Source of the DNA: Deroplatys truncata
Taxonomy: Eukaryota; Arthropoda; Insecta; Mantodea; Mantidae
Direction: 5' to 3'
Assembly (NCBI GenBank): GCA_030765065.1
Contig: CM060981.1
Location: 228,539,152-228,603,151, forward strand
DNA: 64,000 bases
Position 1 is the stretch's first letter; every line of letters begins with the position of its first letter. Positions 1-11,659 of this stretch are shown here, one piece after another. A model generated the notes under the pieces. That model was given only the letters and a program-made list of their open reading frames with translations. It ran no database searches and was not told the origin of the DNA. The translations under genes were made by a program, and so were the position numbers.

Positions 1-257
1 TGCGAGATTGATGTTCAGCTTGGAGGCAATGCAGTAGACTACATTTTAAACCACGTTCTTACTTTATAGTTTATATTTCTCCAGTCGGTTCTAGATGCAA
101 AGACTTTACACGAATAAAGGTTCTATAAGCCGCTTTCTTAACGCTAATATTGTCTCAGATATGTCACCATTGTTATTTGAACAGCTGAATCGGTAATTGT
201 GAAAATCATTCAAATAGTCTAAATAACTATTATGTATTATCATTTAATAAATATTAA

Positions 258-725
258 ACCGAGTGGGATGGCTCAGGCGGTAACGTCTGTTATCCGCATT
301 CGGGAGATCGTCGGTACGATTCCTGTAGTCGATCTTCCTGAAGGAATGCTTGGAAGGATCATTAAGTCCCCCGAATTTCCTGTCCCTCCATTTCACTTGC
401 ATTCTCATTTCACTTCACCTTTCATCTGTTTGGTATTTTTCAGGGATGTACGTGTCGGCGGGATGGCTCGGCGTGTGCATGGCAGGAGAAACGGATGCTC
501 TGTGAAAGCCTGTGTCCCCGGAAACCCCTGGAATATGGGCAGTTTCCGGGTTCCGGCCCCCCCAGGGGATGTGTAAACCCACACGGGGAAGGGAGTCGGC
601 TGCACTAGTTCTCATTAAGGGGAGTTTAAAGCCGTAAATGGTAGGGACCCTGCCCTCTGCCTGTCGTGTCCCCTGGTCCGACCGCCCTCTGTCTCCCCTA
701 TCCCCCTTCGGTTGAATCCTAATCC
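258..725 (+). mobile_element. tRNA-derived SINE, full length, 13-bp TSD
   Basis: The 5' end resembles a tRNA. It has an A-box-like GATGGCTCAGGCGG and a degraded B box (GGTACGATTCC), the internal RNA polymerase III promoter elements typical of SINEs. A body of about 380 bp follows and ends in a short repeated tail (CCTAATCC). The element is bracketed by the perfect 13-bp direct repeat TAATAAATATTAA at 245-257 and 726-738, which is strong evidence for target-primed insertion and fixes both ends. The open reading frame running through it is incidental. Confidence 0.8.
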
Positions 726-819
726 TAATAAATATTAATAATTATTATTTATATAAATGGCATAAATAATCCAAATAATTAAAACAGAATACTAAGCTAA
801 GTATAAAAGTAAGATAAGG

Positions 820-1500
820 TAACATGATACAGGAAATAAATACAAGAGGAGCAACACAAGGATGTGGGCTATCTCCTTTGTTATTTAACCTACTGATAAA
901 TAAATAAATAAATAAATACAGGACTGGAAGAAAGTAAACACGACAGAAATTAAAATTGCAAGGGACTATCTCCACTTTATTGTACGCAGACCACGTGACC
1001 ATTCTGGGTAACATAGAAGTTGAACTATAGATTTATGTCCTTAACTGATTTAATATATTTATATATAGTATGAAAATTTCTCAGGATAAAACAAACTGGC
1101 ATCGAAAGGAAGAGAGCTGTGTGATAGTTGGAAAAATAGTGGAACAGATTGAAGCATTTACATACTTAGGTAGCGATGTCTCATTTAATGGGAAGATGTA
1201 GATGCAAAACCAAAAAGATATAATAAAATAAATGGAATAATAGGAAGAAAATTTTGAAAAGACATGTCAAGAAATATACAATTAATACTATATAAAACAA
1301 CTGCGAAGCAAACAATAATGTTTGGTTCCGAAACTCAGATATTCAAAAGACAGGACGGGAAAAGGCTTGAAGTTCAACGGATGACATTTTTGAGGCCTCT
1401 AATGGGAGTTACGCTTAGAGACCACATTCTCAATCCGAGTGTTAAGGAGAAGTCCTAAATCTAGTTGAGGAAATAAAACAGAGCTAGAGGGACTGCCATA
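820..1500 (+). pseudogene. LINE reverse transcriptase fragment
   Basis: Fragments in several frames match the palm and C-terminal part of a non-LTR retrotransposon reverse transcriptase. In order they are a QGCGLSPLLFNL motif (about 870-905), YADH at 983-994 where the catalytic YADD motif is expected, AFTYLGSDVS (about 1150-1180), and a C-terminal LRPLMGVTLRDHI segment (about 1390-1430). The second catalytic Asp is replaced by His, and stops and frameshifts separate the pieces. An ATAA microsatellite at about 892-917 interrupts the reading frame. The best comparison is with the relics at 20815-21152 and 58860-59345, probably the same RTE/jockey-like family. The 5' two thirds (endonuclease) are missing. 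Confidence 0.7.
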
Positions 1501-4500
1501 GTGTTCAGGAAGAGTATATTATGAGGACTTCATCTTTCCCCAGCAGTTATTAGTGATGTAGCCTCAGACATTATCAGGGAATTAGTAACTATTTTAAGAA
1601 ACGATGCATATAAAGCATGAAACCATATACAATTACGTATAAATACTTAAATACTCGAGTTTTATTTATTGTTACTATTAGTTTTCTTCTTTAAATTCAT
1701 AAAGTTTTATATGTGTATACATATATTTATTTACCTATTACCTTAATTGTTGTTCTGTTTGATCCAATTGTACTGTTTGCTTTAAAGGTAACACATAATT
1801 ATGGAAATATTTTAAGTTGGTTATTTAATTTAAAATATAAAAAGTAGAAAGTGATAATAACACTTATTTACAATGGATGACCAAGATTACCAGAGCCAGC
1901 TTATCAGTATAGGCCAGTGGAAAGCAAAAATGTGGGCAGGCTGTACAAGAGATGGGATTCTGGCTCCAACAGGGATACTATGTATGTAGCAGAGAAGGTA
2001 ATTATATTAAAAACAATCAAGAACTGTAATACGAATTATTTATATTCCTTTTTGAGTAACTGATAAATTGTGATAACTCTAGAAATAAAATTACCTGTTC
2101 CAAAACACCTATTTGTTATCAAATAACGAACATAATCGAGGGTAGAAGATAACTTCGTCGTTGTAAGAAAACTTTCTGTACAGCAGACAACAGTATATTG
2201 AGATACTAGTGCGGTAAGTGCATCTTTGCAAAACGAGGTAGAAGTTCACTTCACTTAAGTCATGTGTATTGTGCACTGTTTTCTCGAAGGTAATGATTAA
2301 TATAAACATTTAGGCGAAAATAAATTATCCTCAGCTTTACCATATACGAACTCTTGATCGACTAGTCGCGGCTACTAGTGTGTACCAGGCCAGTGAATAA
2401 CTGAAGGCGGATGAATGCTTGCGCCGAAAGAGCTATTTTTAAACACCGCATGAATTAAATGGGAAGTAAATGTTAACAAATAAGGGGAATTAAACATTAT
2501 TTTATGAATGATAAAAATCGACCATTAAATATGATTATATTCCAAGTTTACTACAGTAAATATACGAATATTTGGAGGTTTGAGCACATTTTATTAATAT
2601 CTGCGGTAAAAATGCAAAAACGGTAATTGTAGAAGAGTGGTAGAGAAAGCCATGTGGATGTAACAGATCCCGTTTTTGCTGGGTGTTCCAAAGAGCAGGG
2701 AATTTCAAAGCCATCGCATAGCGATCCGCTTTTTAAAACTCTGACTTTATCTACCACATGTGTTAATGTGCAATTAAACTTTGTCTCGAAGTGCTATCTT
2801 TTATTAATTCTATTCATTCAATTCTATTATCTCATGTGTAGTATTCACATTATTTTTGTACGTCTTAAGGAACTCTGGAACTACATTTTGTAATTTATGT
2901 GATTTTAAAGCTATTTACTTGAAAATTGGCACAGTTAATATGAGTAAATAAATAAATTTTTGTGCGCAAGCTCAAAGCTCTAGCTCAAATAATACAATTA
3001 AATGTTTTTGATTAGCGAAAAAAATGCAAATTTTTTAAAACTGCCTTGCGCATTCACATTTGTCACAAAAGTATATTTATTTACACTGTACTAAGGCACC
3101 AAAAATGTCACTAAGTATTTGATTGAAGTTCATGAAATGAGTTGTAGAGAAATAAATTTTTGTTTTTATGAGATTGTTAGTGTCAAAATGTTCCTTGTTC
3201 TTCAGTATAAATTAAGTTTTTGTGAGCCAATGATTAAAGTGTTCATACATGATTCAATCTTAAGATAGCACATTTGAGATTATGTTTGCAAATTTGCATG
3301 GAACTCATAGCAAAACTGAAATGTAAGGAATAAATTTTATGCGCAAAAATGTAAAACTGAGAAAAAACACATACAGAAAGGGTTGAGTGGGGTTAAAAGG
3401 GAGCGCACTGTCATTTAATAGCATTGAGATTTTGAAAATGGCGGGTCTTTAAACATATTTGGCCAAAATGATATGCAGGTGTCTTGGAATATTGATATAA
3501 TTAAAAATCGAAAATCTTGTCATTTTCACCTAAAAACTCAATCCCATTCTAAAAAGCTGTGAAGGCGACAGCTTGTTCACTGAATTATGTTGTTATTGAT
3601 GGTTTCCCTTGTATAAGTGCATATAATTAATTTTGTATTCCATGCTAATTCCGAAATTGTTCCTGTTTGTCATTCTCCAATTGGTAGCAATTTTATATTG
3701 ATAATGCCACAAGTTATACGTATATCCCCTATTGTTAGTAAAGTATAATAGTAATAATAATTAATAACAATAATAATTGTATTATTATCATAATTATTTA
3801 TATGCTTCCCTGTTAATGTAACTGTATTTTGTACTAAAAAACTTTATTTTAAAGGATTTTCTCTCCATAGAAGAACAAATACTAAAACTTCTTTATTCTG
3901 CAATCATGAAATAATAAACTAATATATATTTTACATGAAAATTAAACAACCAAAAGTAATGTGCAAGTCACCCTTCTACCACTATTCAAACTAATACACA
4001 AAATGTGTATTTTTCATCCAGTAAAAAGAAATTAGCCAAATGGCACCCTGAAAGATAATATGTTTGTGGATTAAGCCTCACTACTAACCACCCACATACA
4101 CTAGCATAATATACATGTTTAATACAAAGGCATATTAGAAACAATTAGAAATTTGAAGAAAAAACTCATTGAAATCCAGAGATATAAAGAAAACAAAGAT
4201 TTTAATTTAACCACGAGCATTCCTCAGGCAACAAATATATTCCATGCGCTGCATTATCTCACGTCTTAAGCTCTGATTTGTTTCTGCTGCATTCCCAATT
4301 TTTGGTCACAGGAGTAGGTAAATGTAATGGCAGAGAGTGAGTCACCAAGCAAGGCTATTGCAGAAACGTGATTTAGTGCGTCAGCTGTATCAGCTTCATT
4401 CACAACTCAGTTAACAGTGCATGTTAGAAGAGTACCTCTGCTCCTTCCCCATTGTTTTGCGTGTTTTTATTTTAGACACAAAAGTTATGAAACGCTACAT

Positions 4501-4560
4501 TTACTCACCCACAGGAAACGCACTTAAGGTCTATCAAGAACTATAATCTAGAAAACTCTT
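1500..4560. other. AT-rich DNA, no recognised feature
   Basis: About 3 kb of AT-rich sequence with only short, unconvincing open frames. Short TAA/ATT runs occur near 3740-3790. I see no transposon ends, no tRNA-like head and no protein similarity. Confidence 0.5.
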
Positions 4561-4569
4561 TGGGGACAC

Positions 4570-5103
4570 GTGCGAGACAATAAAATGAAGTTAAACACAA
4601 CAATTTTCAATAATGTAGAACTACAAAATATAAAAGTATCGAAAAATTATTGTAAGTTTATCTCAAAGTATCAGACATACTTCGACACCACCGAGTATCG
4701 AAACTATCGAGGTATTGACGGTAACGAGGTCCCATTCCTAATTATTTCTATAAATAAAGTCAATGAAATGGTCACGCAATACGAGGAAATACAAGCAGAA
4801 GTGGGTTTTAAACCAAACTGTACTCTTCAGCGAAAGAGGAATGTAGAGCATTTTGCTCCATTCCTTGCAATCGCTTCCTTTGCCGCCTTTTCAAAACCAC
4901 TCGTATTTCAGGCTGAAGTGCGAAGAACAGGAGAAGGATGTCGGAGAAAGAGTTCAACGGAAGGACGTTCGCTTTACATAGTCCCTAGGGCTGAGCAGAA
5001 AATGGCCTCAAAGTCTTTTCTCTTGTCTCGGAATAATTTAAGAAGTGGTACGACGTGCATTAAAGATAGAGGGTTCGAGAACGTCGATGTAAGAAGGCTT
5101 TGA
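4570..5103 (+). CDS. unrecognised 177-codon open frame
   Basis: This is one of the longest open frames in the window not explained by an element. It starts MRDNKMKLN, has a Lys/Asn/Tyr-rich first half and an Arg/Ser-rich second half, and ends VDVRRL. I recognise no domain, signal peptide or membrane segment. Composition changes near residue 85, where GC content rises, which may mark the edge of a repeat rather than a domain boundary. It could be a chance open frame, an exon of an unrecognised gene or part of an unknown repeat. A chance frame is the most likely of these. Confidence 0.15.
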   Translation: MRDNKMKLNTTIFNNVELQNIKVSKNYCKFISKYQTYFDTTEYRNYRGIDGNEVPFLIISINKVNEMVTQYEEIQAEVGFKPNCTLQRKRNVEHFAPFLAIASFAAFSKPLVFQAEVRRTGEGCRRKSSTEGRSLYIVPRAEQKMASKSFLLSRNNLRSGTTCIKDRGFENVDVRRL

Positions 5104-5359
5104 AACCTGAATGGCTACCCAAGCTGTTCACTCCGTAAATCCTGCGTCCAATAACTTTAGACAGCTGTTGCCCTGGCTATGGAATCACCAGACCTCACAA
5201 CAGATGTTTAATAAAAAGTAAGCGTGGAATGAAAGAGCTACAGTACATGCTGTTTTTCTTGAAATAATGAAGAATATTTCATCACTTTTCTTTTTCGCCA
5301 CTATTGACATGAAACATTTTAAAAGAAACGTTAGAAGTGCTTAACTTTGGAAAAAAGCT

Positions 5360-6600
5360 TATGTGTTACATTCACATAACTTTCTCTACCTTCTATCGCT
5401 TATTATTATTTGAAAGTTTATTTTCCTATCGACTTCATTTTAATCGTGATAGCCCTTTCCGGAAATAGCTACATTACATATTTTGTTATATATAGAAAGG
5501 GAATAGCGACAGTCAAATGTTTTAGAAATTGATGCTATGCATGGCCTTAAAATTACATATCTTTTCCATGACGTCGCGAGAAACAACTGAAATTCGACAG
5601 GAGGACTCGGCACCTTGATCCACGAAGAACTTTTGTACCTATACCTCTGACGGAGTGCTCCAGGAGGGAGGGGCGAGTTGAGACGAGACAGAGGACTGCC
5701 AGACCAGGGGGCATGGCAGGGTCTCTACCTTCTTCAGAAATTCACCGGATTGCAGCTGGTACAACTGCCCCCCTACAGACTTCTACTGTGGGCCTCGGAC
5801 GAGAAAACGTTTGCGGGGTGTTCTGCTCTGCGGAGGAGTGAAGGTGGGACAGTACCATGTGGCAGCTCACGATGATGTTATAAACAGATCTACTATCTAC
5901 ATTAAAAACATTGCCCAACGTTAGTATCCCAACGTGTTTCACTTGGAGCAGTGTATAAGTGTTTTCTGGTGATTTATAAAGTCATTCACACAGTCAAGCC
6001 CGAGAAACAGTTGCTAACGTTATTAAAACATGAGACAAGGAAGGCAAACAAAAGCAACTGGCCATTCAGATTACTAGCAAATGAGCGTATGTTTCCTAAG
6101 AGTCTGTAAGTCTTGTTGATTTGTTGAAAGTGGAGCCGTAATATTTCTGAGATAGCGCTGGAATTTTTTATGTCAACACATTCTTTACATTTTCGTCAAA
6201 GGAACACAGCACATCCCAATGGGAGAGACCCGGGGCTCGGAGATCACCCTCACCCGGGGGACGAAGTGTTAACATGGAACATCCTTTTCCTCTGCCATGA
6301 AAAGCCGAGATATTCAAGATATGCATTTCATTTGTCATGTAAGTATCTTTAATATATGGCAGATTAATCAAAATCGTTGGAGCCATCTTACATGTTCCAT
6401 GTAAAGGGTAGTTGGGGTGGAGGATTTCGTGAAAATCTTGTTTTGCATCTTATAAAGATACTAAACACAAACATTTATCCGACTTTTCGTTTTTGTGTTA
6501 TGCTGTTCACATACACACACATGGATAAAAATAGTCAGAAGTTAGTTACCAGAAGATGGAAACCTTACGGAAAGAAAATACTACAGCGATCTAGGGGAAT
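5360..6600 (+). repeat. ACTTTCTCTAC-family repeat, interrupted copy
   Basis: The left part (5360-5530) carries the family start: TGTGTTACATTCACATAACTTTCTCTACC followed by the AAATAGCTACATTACA segment, broken here for length. The right part (about 6300-6530) carries the later consensus: AATCAAAATCGTT, CCATGTAAAGGGTAGTTGGG, and the TTATGCTGTTCACA stretch with a short CA run. Between them, about 5540-6290 is CpG-richer sequence absent from other copies and therefore probably an insertion of unknown type. The small open frame at 5678-5875 lies in that insert and is not recognised. The 3' terminal palindrome is missing. Confidence 0.6.
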
Positions 6601-8290
6601 GGTCTACATTTTATGCATGACCATGTATACTAGCGTGCATAAAATGTGGTCCATAATAGATAGGAACTGTTTATGTTGGTACGTATAAAACATAGCCCCA
6701 CCTGTGTGACCACGTCCGTGTGTAATTCTAGCCACTGCATTGACAGGGTACTTTACCTCCCCCAAAGTATTGCCGAACTGCCGAAGAGTAACATTACAAC
6801 TTAAACCTTATATTTTTATGAAACACTGTCGTTTTGTTATTGCCGTTTAGCAACAGCAAGAACTTAACATTCCTCTCCATGTCGCTGATGAAATGTGACA
6901 TATGTGTAAATGTCGTAGCTGTCGTCCAGTTTAATCTCACATTCAAATAAATCTTTACACTTCTCTAGAAGGACGAATTATTTGTAATTGGTTTAGGCTT
7001 TCCTTCTGTGCCAATCGCAGCAAAACGCTTTCGTAGGGATGGTGTCCTATCGCATCTGCATTTCACATAGGTTTTAAACATCGTTCATTTGTGAGTTTAT
7101 ATGTCTTGAATTGTGTTTCATGCCGGTCACGTAGAGAGCTGATACCATTCGGACGGAGTCAAAAGTTTATTGCTTAAAGGTGAAAACCTTGCGGGAGAAA
7201 AACACTACAGGATCTGAGGGAATGTGCCACTTTTTATGCCCTCCTACCTTTCTGTGTCATCTTGCCAGCAGGAGGCGATAGTTATATTTCACCCTCATGC
7301 TCTACCTTACGGCATGATCGCCCGCAGTGACTATTGGCTGAGCCCTGCTACCAGTTTCCAACAGCCAATACAGATAGCCCGCCAGATGGAACTTTGAAAG
7401 ATGGCTTAGCTGGATGTAGCCTTCTCCGCAGGCTTACGGCTGGTTAGCCGCCAACGAAGAGATGAGTTTGGAATTGGGACACGACTGCCACTGGAGAAGT
7501 AAGCATAGCTCGGGTCTTTGGGAAGCTGCACGTCCACACGGGTTCAAAATTTTAATCTTCCATCTTTTGTAAGTAAATTTCTAAATTTATATTACAAATC
7601 GTGTGGGTGTCCTTAACGTAGAAAGGTTTAGAGCGAGTTGTTATTAAAAGACTTTATGTATATACAATGTAAAGTTGAATTGTACAAGAAGGACAAAGAA
7701 AGACTTGATTCACGTGTTTTGTTAGCTGCTTGTCAACTCAGTGAAAATTTATAATACATTGGTTTTAAATTGTTGTTCAGCTGCAAATGAATTTACTTTT
7801 TATTTGTACAATATTAATACCATTTTTCCTTGGATTTAAAAATGCCACCTTGGTAGTTTTTTGCTAGTGAATGTAACTCTCAGGATGAGATAAAGGGCCA
7901 GCAGTAAGATCTCCCTGGAAACACACAATTTTTTCTTGACTCTAGCTACGATCCACAGACGACAAAACCAGTGCACTAGGCAGCAGAGCTTATTACTGCA
8001 AGATGATTATTTGTATTATGTGTAGTCTTCTTGATTCCTATAAACATATTTTGCAATAACTTCTCATCATTAGATGGGGGGATTTGAGTAACCTCGGCCA
8101 GCACCTTATTTTCCGGTGCGGTGTAGGTGCAGTCGATCCCTGGTATTACACCTCGCATAACATCTTACCCTTTTTAAAGCTTAAGGTAGAATTACATTAT
8201 TCCCAAGGTACGGCAAGGAATTTGGCATCGCATAAATTGGAGGACACGTGTATGCACATTACTGCCGGGTCTTCTCTCTTCACACTCGTC
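6600..8290. other. unassigned DNA with a GC-richer segment
   Basis: No gene is recognised. About 7160-7560 is CpG-richer than its surroundings, with an ATTGGCTG inverted CCAAT-like box at 7333 and a splice-donor-like GTAAGT at 7569. It could be a first exon or promoter of an unseen gene, or an old repeat. Nothing decides between these. Confidence 0.3.
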
Positions 8291-8489
8291 TCACACTTAG
8301 AATGTGGGCGAGTTGATATTTCCAGCAGTTCTTCCGAATTTGAAGACGACAAGAAACTGCCGCTGTTGCTCCTTTCAACCGTAAAGGAAATGCAAGAAGT
8401 GGACATTTGACAACAAAACTGAAAAGAAAGGAATTGGGTGAATTCCATAATTGGATTATAAATGGAAGACAACCTACAACTCTTTCATA

Positions 8490-9722
8490 CACTACGTGAT
8501 AAAAAGTGTCCGAACACCTGGCTGAAAATGACGTACAAGTTTGTGGCGCCTTCCATCGGTAATGCTGGAAGTCAATATGGTGTTGGCCTACCGTTAGCCT
8601 TGATGACAGCGTTTACTCTTGCAGACAGACTTTCAATCAGGTGCTGGAAGGTTTCTTGGGGAATGGCAGCCCATTCTTCACGGAGTGCGGAACTGAGGAG
8701 ATGTATCGATGTAGGTCGGTGAGGCCTGGCAACGAAGTTGGCGTTCTAAAACATCCCAAAGGTGTTCAATAGGATTCAAGTCAGGACTCTGTGCAGGCCA
8801 GGCCATTACACGGATGTTATTGTCGTGTAACCACTCCGCCACAGACCGTGCAGTATGAACAGGTGCTCGATCGTGTTGAAAGATGCAATCGCCATCCCCG
8901 AAATGCTCCAACAGTGGGAAGCAAGAAGGTGCTTCAAATATCAATGCAGATCTGCGCTGTGATCGTGCCACGCAAAACAACAAGGGCTACAGGCCCCATC
9001 CAGGAAAAACGTGACCCCACCATAACACTACCACCTTCGAATTTCACTGTTGGCACTACACACGCCGGCAGATGACGTTCACCGGGCATTCGCCATACCC
9101 ACACCCTGCCATCGGATCGCCACATTGTGTACCGTGATTCGTCACTCCACACAACGTTTTACCACTGTTCAATCGTGTAATGTTGACGCCCCTTATACCA
9201 AGCGAGGAGTCGTTTGGCATTTTCCTGCGTGATGTGTGGCTTATGAGCAGCCGCTCGACCATGGAATCCAAGGTTTCTCACCTCATCACGCCTGTCATAG
9301 TACTTGGAGTGGATCCTGATGCAGTTTGGAATTCCTGTGTGATGGTCTGGATAGATGTCTGCCTATTAATGTTTACGACCCTCTTCAAATATCGGCGGTC
9401 TCTGTCAGTCAACACACGAGGTCGGCCTGCACGCTTTTGTGCTCTACATGTCCCTTCACGTTTCCAGTTCACTATCATATCAGAAACAGTGGACCTAAGG
9501 ATGTTTAGGAGTGTGGAAATCTCGCGTACAGTGTGTCACCCAATCACCTGACCGTGTTCGAAGTCCGTGAGTTCCACGGAGCGTCCCATTCTGCTCTTTT
9601 ACGATGTCTAATGACTACTGAGTTTGCGCATAATGAGTACCAGGCAGTAGGTGGCAGTACAAAGCACCCAAGATGAAAAATGTATGTTTGAGTGGGTGTC
9701 CGGATACTTTGATCACATAATG
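8490..9722 (-). mobile_element. Tc1-like DNA transposon, complete ends
   Basis: Terminal inverted repeats of about 28 bp are visible. The left end starts CACTACGTGATAAAAAGTG and the right end reads as CATTATGTGATCAAAGTAT on the minus strand. The left flank is the TA target at 8488-8489. The right flank is CA at 9723-9724, a TA decayed by one transition. The length of about 1.23 kb is typical of Tc1. The element is inserted in a Harbinger transposase relic. A second copy of the family is at 30601-32410. Confidence 0.9.
8572..9589 (-). pseudogene. Tc1 transposase pseudogene (DD34E)
   Basis: The start codon at 9589 begins MGRSVELTDFE. An in-frame TGA follows within 20 codons, and the reading frame shifts at least twice afterwards. 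The HTH region reads WKREGTCRAQKRAGRPRVL (about 9400-9470). The catalytic residues are all still visible: the first Asp in WSDESRYTMW, the second in FQHDRAPVHTA, and the Glu in SPDLNPIEHLWD. Thirty-four residues lie between the second Asp and the Glu, which is the DD34E signature of Tc1. The stop is at 8572-8574. Total length corresponds to about 340 codons, normal for the family. The stop and frameshifts make it inactive. Confidence 0.85.
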
Positions 9723-10028
9723 CATGTACTTTAGAATGAGTAAAGAAAATTTTGAACTTATTTCTAATCTAATAAAAGAGAAAATGCAAAACCAGATTAC
9801 TGGTTTCGAAATATAATTAATAAAATGTATCAGGTTTTACGAGTTGCATTCTTTCACTCAATTATAATGGGAGAAAAATCAGTTTTGCTTCATAGCCATC
9901 ACATAATCATGATTACCTGAGAGTGACTTAAGTTGCCTTTTTCCTTTTTTTTAAGAAAACAGACACACATTCCTAGCAGAATAGGGCAAGAACTACATTG
10001 AAATCAGATAAAAATGCTTTCTGCCTTA

Positions 10029-10622
10029 GGTTATACTTTCTCTACGTAATATGTACATAGTAGAGAAAGTATAACATTCCACCCAAAAATTCTACACCGA
10101 TATTTTACCAGAAATACATCTTTTGAGGCCTCCTGAACACCCCCCAAAATAAAAGCATTTTAAAAAAAAAATTCATTTGTGTCTCTGGCTGTGTCCGTGT
10201 GTCTGAGAAAAACATAACTCAAAAACAAAAAATAGGATAAATACCAAACTTGTATTTCGGTTCATCACCTTTGAAGGATGCACCATAAAATCTTCCCAGC
10301 CCAAACTACCCTTTACATTGAAACTTTTCTAAGTCTTTTATTTTCTCAAAATCGCGCTAACCATTTCGATTAAAATACCATGTATTAAAGATATTTCCAT
10401 GACAAATAAAATCTATATCTTGAATTTTCTCTAACGTCCAGCTCTTAAACATTTGGCTTGCGCTATTCCCTTTGTATCTACAACGAAGTGTGTAATGCTG
10501 CTGTTTCTGGAAGGGTTTATCTGGATTCAAATGAAAATAAACTTTCGAAAGAATAAGTTATACACCCACTAATAAGCAATAGAGCCTAGAGGAAGTCACG
10601 TGAATGTATCACATCAGATTTT
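10029..10622 (-). repeat. ACTTTCTCTAC-family repeat, near full length
   Basis: This is a reverse-oriented copy. Its 3' end is at 10029-10075 and its 5' end (the complement of ATCTGATGTGATACATTCAC) is at about 10622. Internal family landmarks are present: the complement of the CCGGTGAAAT / GGATTCAGG stretch, a decayed GT-rich tract (10186-10205) and ACCCTTTACAT (10309). There is no coding potential. Confidence 0.75.
10032..10073. repeat. terminal palindrome with 14-bp perfect arms
   Basis: TATACTTTCTCTAC and its exact complement GTAGAGAAAGTATA face each other across a 14-nt loop. This is the best-preserved version of the imperfect palindrome found at the same end of other copies of the family. 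Confidence 0.8.
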
Positions 10623-10919
10623 TCAATAATAAATTCTTCTATAATGAACTGCATGGACTATCGCACTAGTCCTAATATCGGGTGGAACGCAAAATTTAAT
10701 GTGATGACACGGGTGCTGTGCGTGGCGAAAGTGTGATCGTAACCAATAAGAATACATGGAAAACGAGCACCACACTCTGACCCTGGACACGACACGAGAA
10801 CTCACATTCTGTGCCGTGGTGATAATGTGATTCTGCCTTTATTTTCGAAGCTTTTATCTCGAGAGTTATACAGTCAGACGCCGACATGTCGGACTCATTG
10901 GTCTATCACGTTGTATATA

Positions 10920-11614
10920 CGAGAGTAACCCAGAAAGTCCCAGACATTTTGAAATAAACAATTAATAAAATGCAAATATCAACGTTTATATCTACATTTC
11001 AAAGATACACTCTTAAGCTATTTTTCTGCATAATCGCCATTCAAATTGAGGCATTTATCATACCGTGGCACATGTTTTTCAATACCCTCTCTGTAGAAAT
11101 TGCCACCTGCGACTTCAACCACTGGTTTAAACCGGCATGCAGTTCAGCGTCAGTATCAAAGCATCAATTTGATACACCAAAATCCGTGAAATTTGGGGAA
11201 ATTGTTCCGAAAGTTCTGTAATCGGGAAACGAAGATTTTCAAGTATTTTGTCACTGATTTGCATTGACAGTTCATCAGTAATAAGGCTAGGCCTACCACT
11301 GCGATCCTCGTAAACATTGGTACACTGACTCGGCTTTCACTCATTATTCCCTGCCCGTAAACATCACAACGTTGACGATAAATTTGAATTGGTTTGTTAT
11401 TTTTAGCCAACCGCACTTCAAAAGTGGCGGGATTTTCTATTGCAGCGCACACTTTAACAACTCACAGAGAGCATAGTAAGGAAGGCACAGTCCTCACGCT
11501 ACCACAACTGGATGCGTACTGAATGTAGAAAGGTTCTGACACCAAGATGGCGGCTCTAGCCGTACTCAGCGCCACGATAGGCCAAAACGTCTGGGACTTT
11601 CTGGACTGCCCTCG
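10920..11614 (-). mobile_element. internally deleted mariner element
   Basis: The left end is CGAGAGTAACCCAGAAAGTC. The right end, read on the minus strand, is CGAGGGCAGTCCAGAAAGTC followed by CCAGAC. Both are flanked by TA (10918-10919 and 11615-11616). These are good mariner-type inverted repeats. At 695 bp the element is about half the normal 1.25-1.3 kb, so it is a deletion derivative that could only move by borrowing transposase. Confidence 0.85.
10960..11452 (-). pseudogene. mariner transposase fragment, centre deleted
   Basis: The frame from 11452 starts MCAAIENPATFEVR and continues with an HTH-like stretch, IYRQRCDVYGQGIMS. Reading then shifts frame (SGRPSLITDE is visible at about 11280). 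The later part near 11030-11130 resembles the end of a mariner transposase (LNQWLKSQVA). The catalytic core (first Asp, QDNARPH and SPDLAPSDY regions) is absent, which agrees with the short element length. It cannot be active. Confidence 0.65.
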
Positions 11615-11659
11615 TATAAGATTATTCTTACTTGAAATATGTACGAGAAGGAACCGAAA

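Larger units (their letters stand above)
8290..9815 (+). pseudogene. Harbinger-like transposase N-terminus, split by Tc1
   Basis: Before the Tc1 element, about 8313-8487 encodes an acidic Ser/Glu/Asp stretch (SSSSSEFEDD), a Leu-rich helix, and in a shifted frame KRKELGEFHN. Right after the element, 9725-9800 encodes YFRMSKENFELISNLI and then KEKMQNQ. The order of acidic start, GE(F/Y)H motif and YFRMS motif is typical of the N-terminal region of PIF/Harbinger transposases (knowledge of the family). The DDE nuclease domain is not visible downstream. The two halves were contiguous before the Tc1 insertion at a TA. Stops and a frameshift show it is dead. Confidence 0.55.

Noticed and set aside
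7160-7600. Promoter and first exon of a host gene
   Set aside because: The segment is CpG-richer, with a CCAAT-like box and a GTAAGT, but there is no TATA, no initiator context and no coding frame. It is noted only as unassigned.
8197-8492. Minus-strand open frames at 8197-8492
   Set aside because: They are shadows of the plus-strand Harbinger-like acidic N-terminal segment. Only the plus strand shows family motifs.
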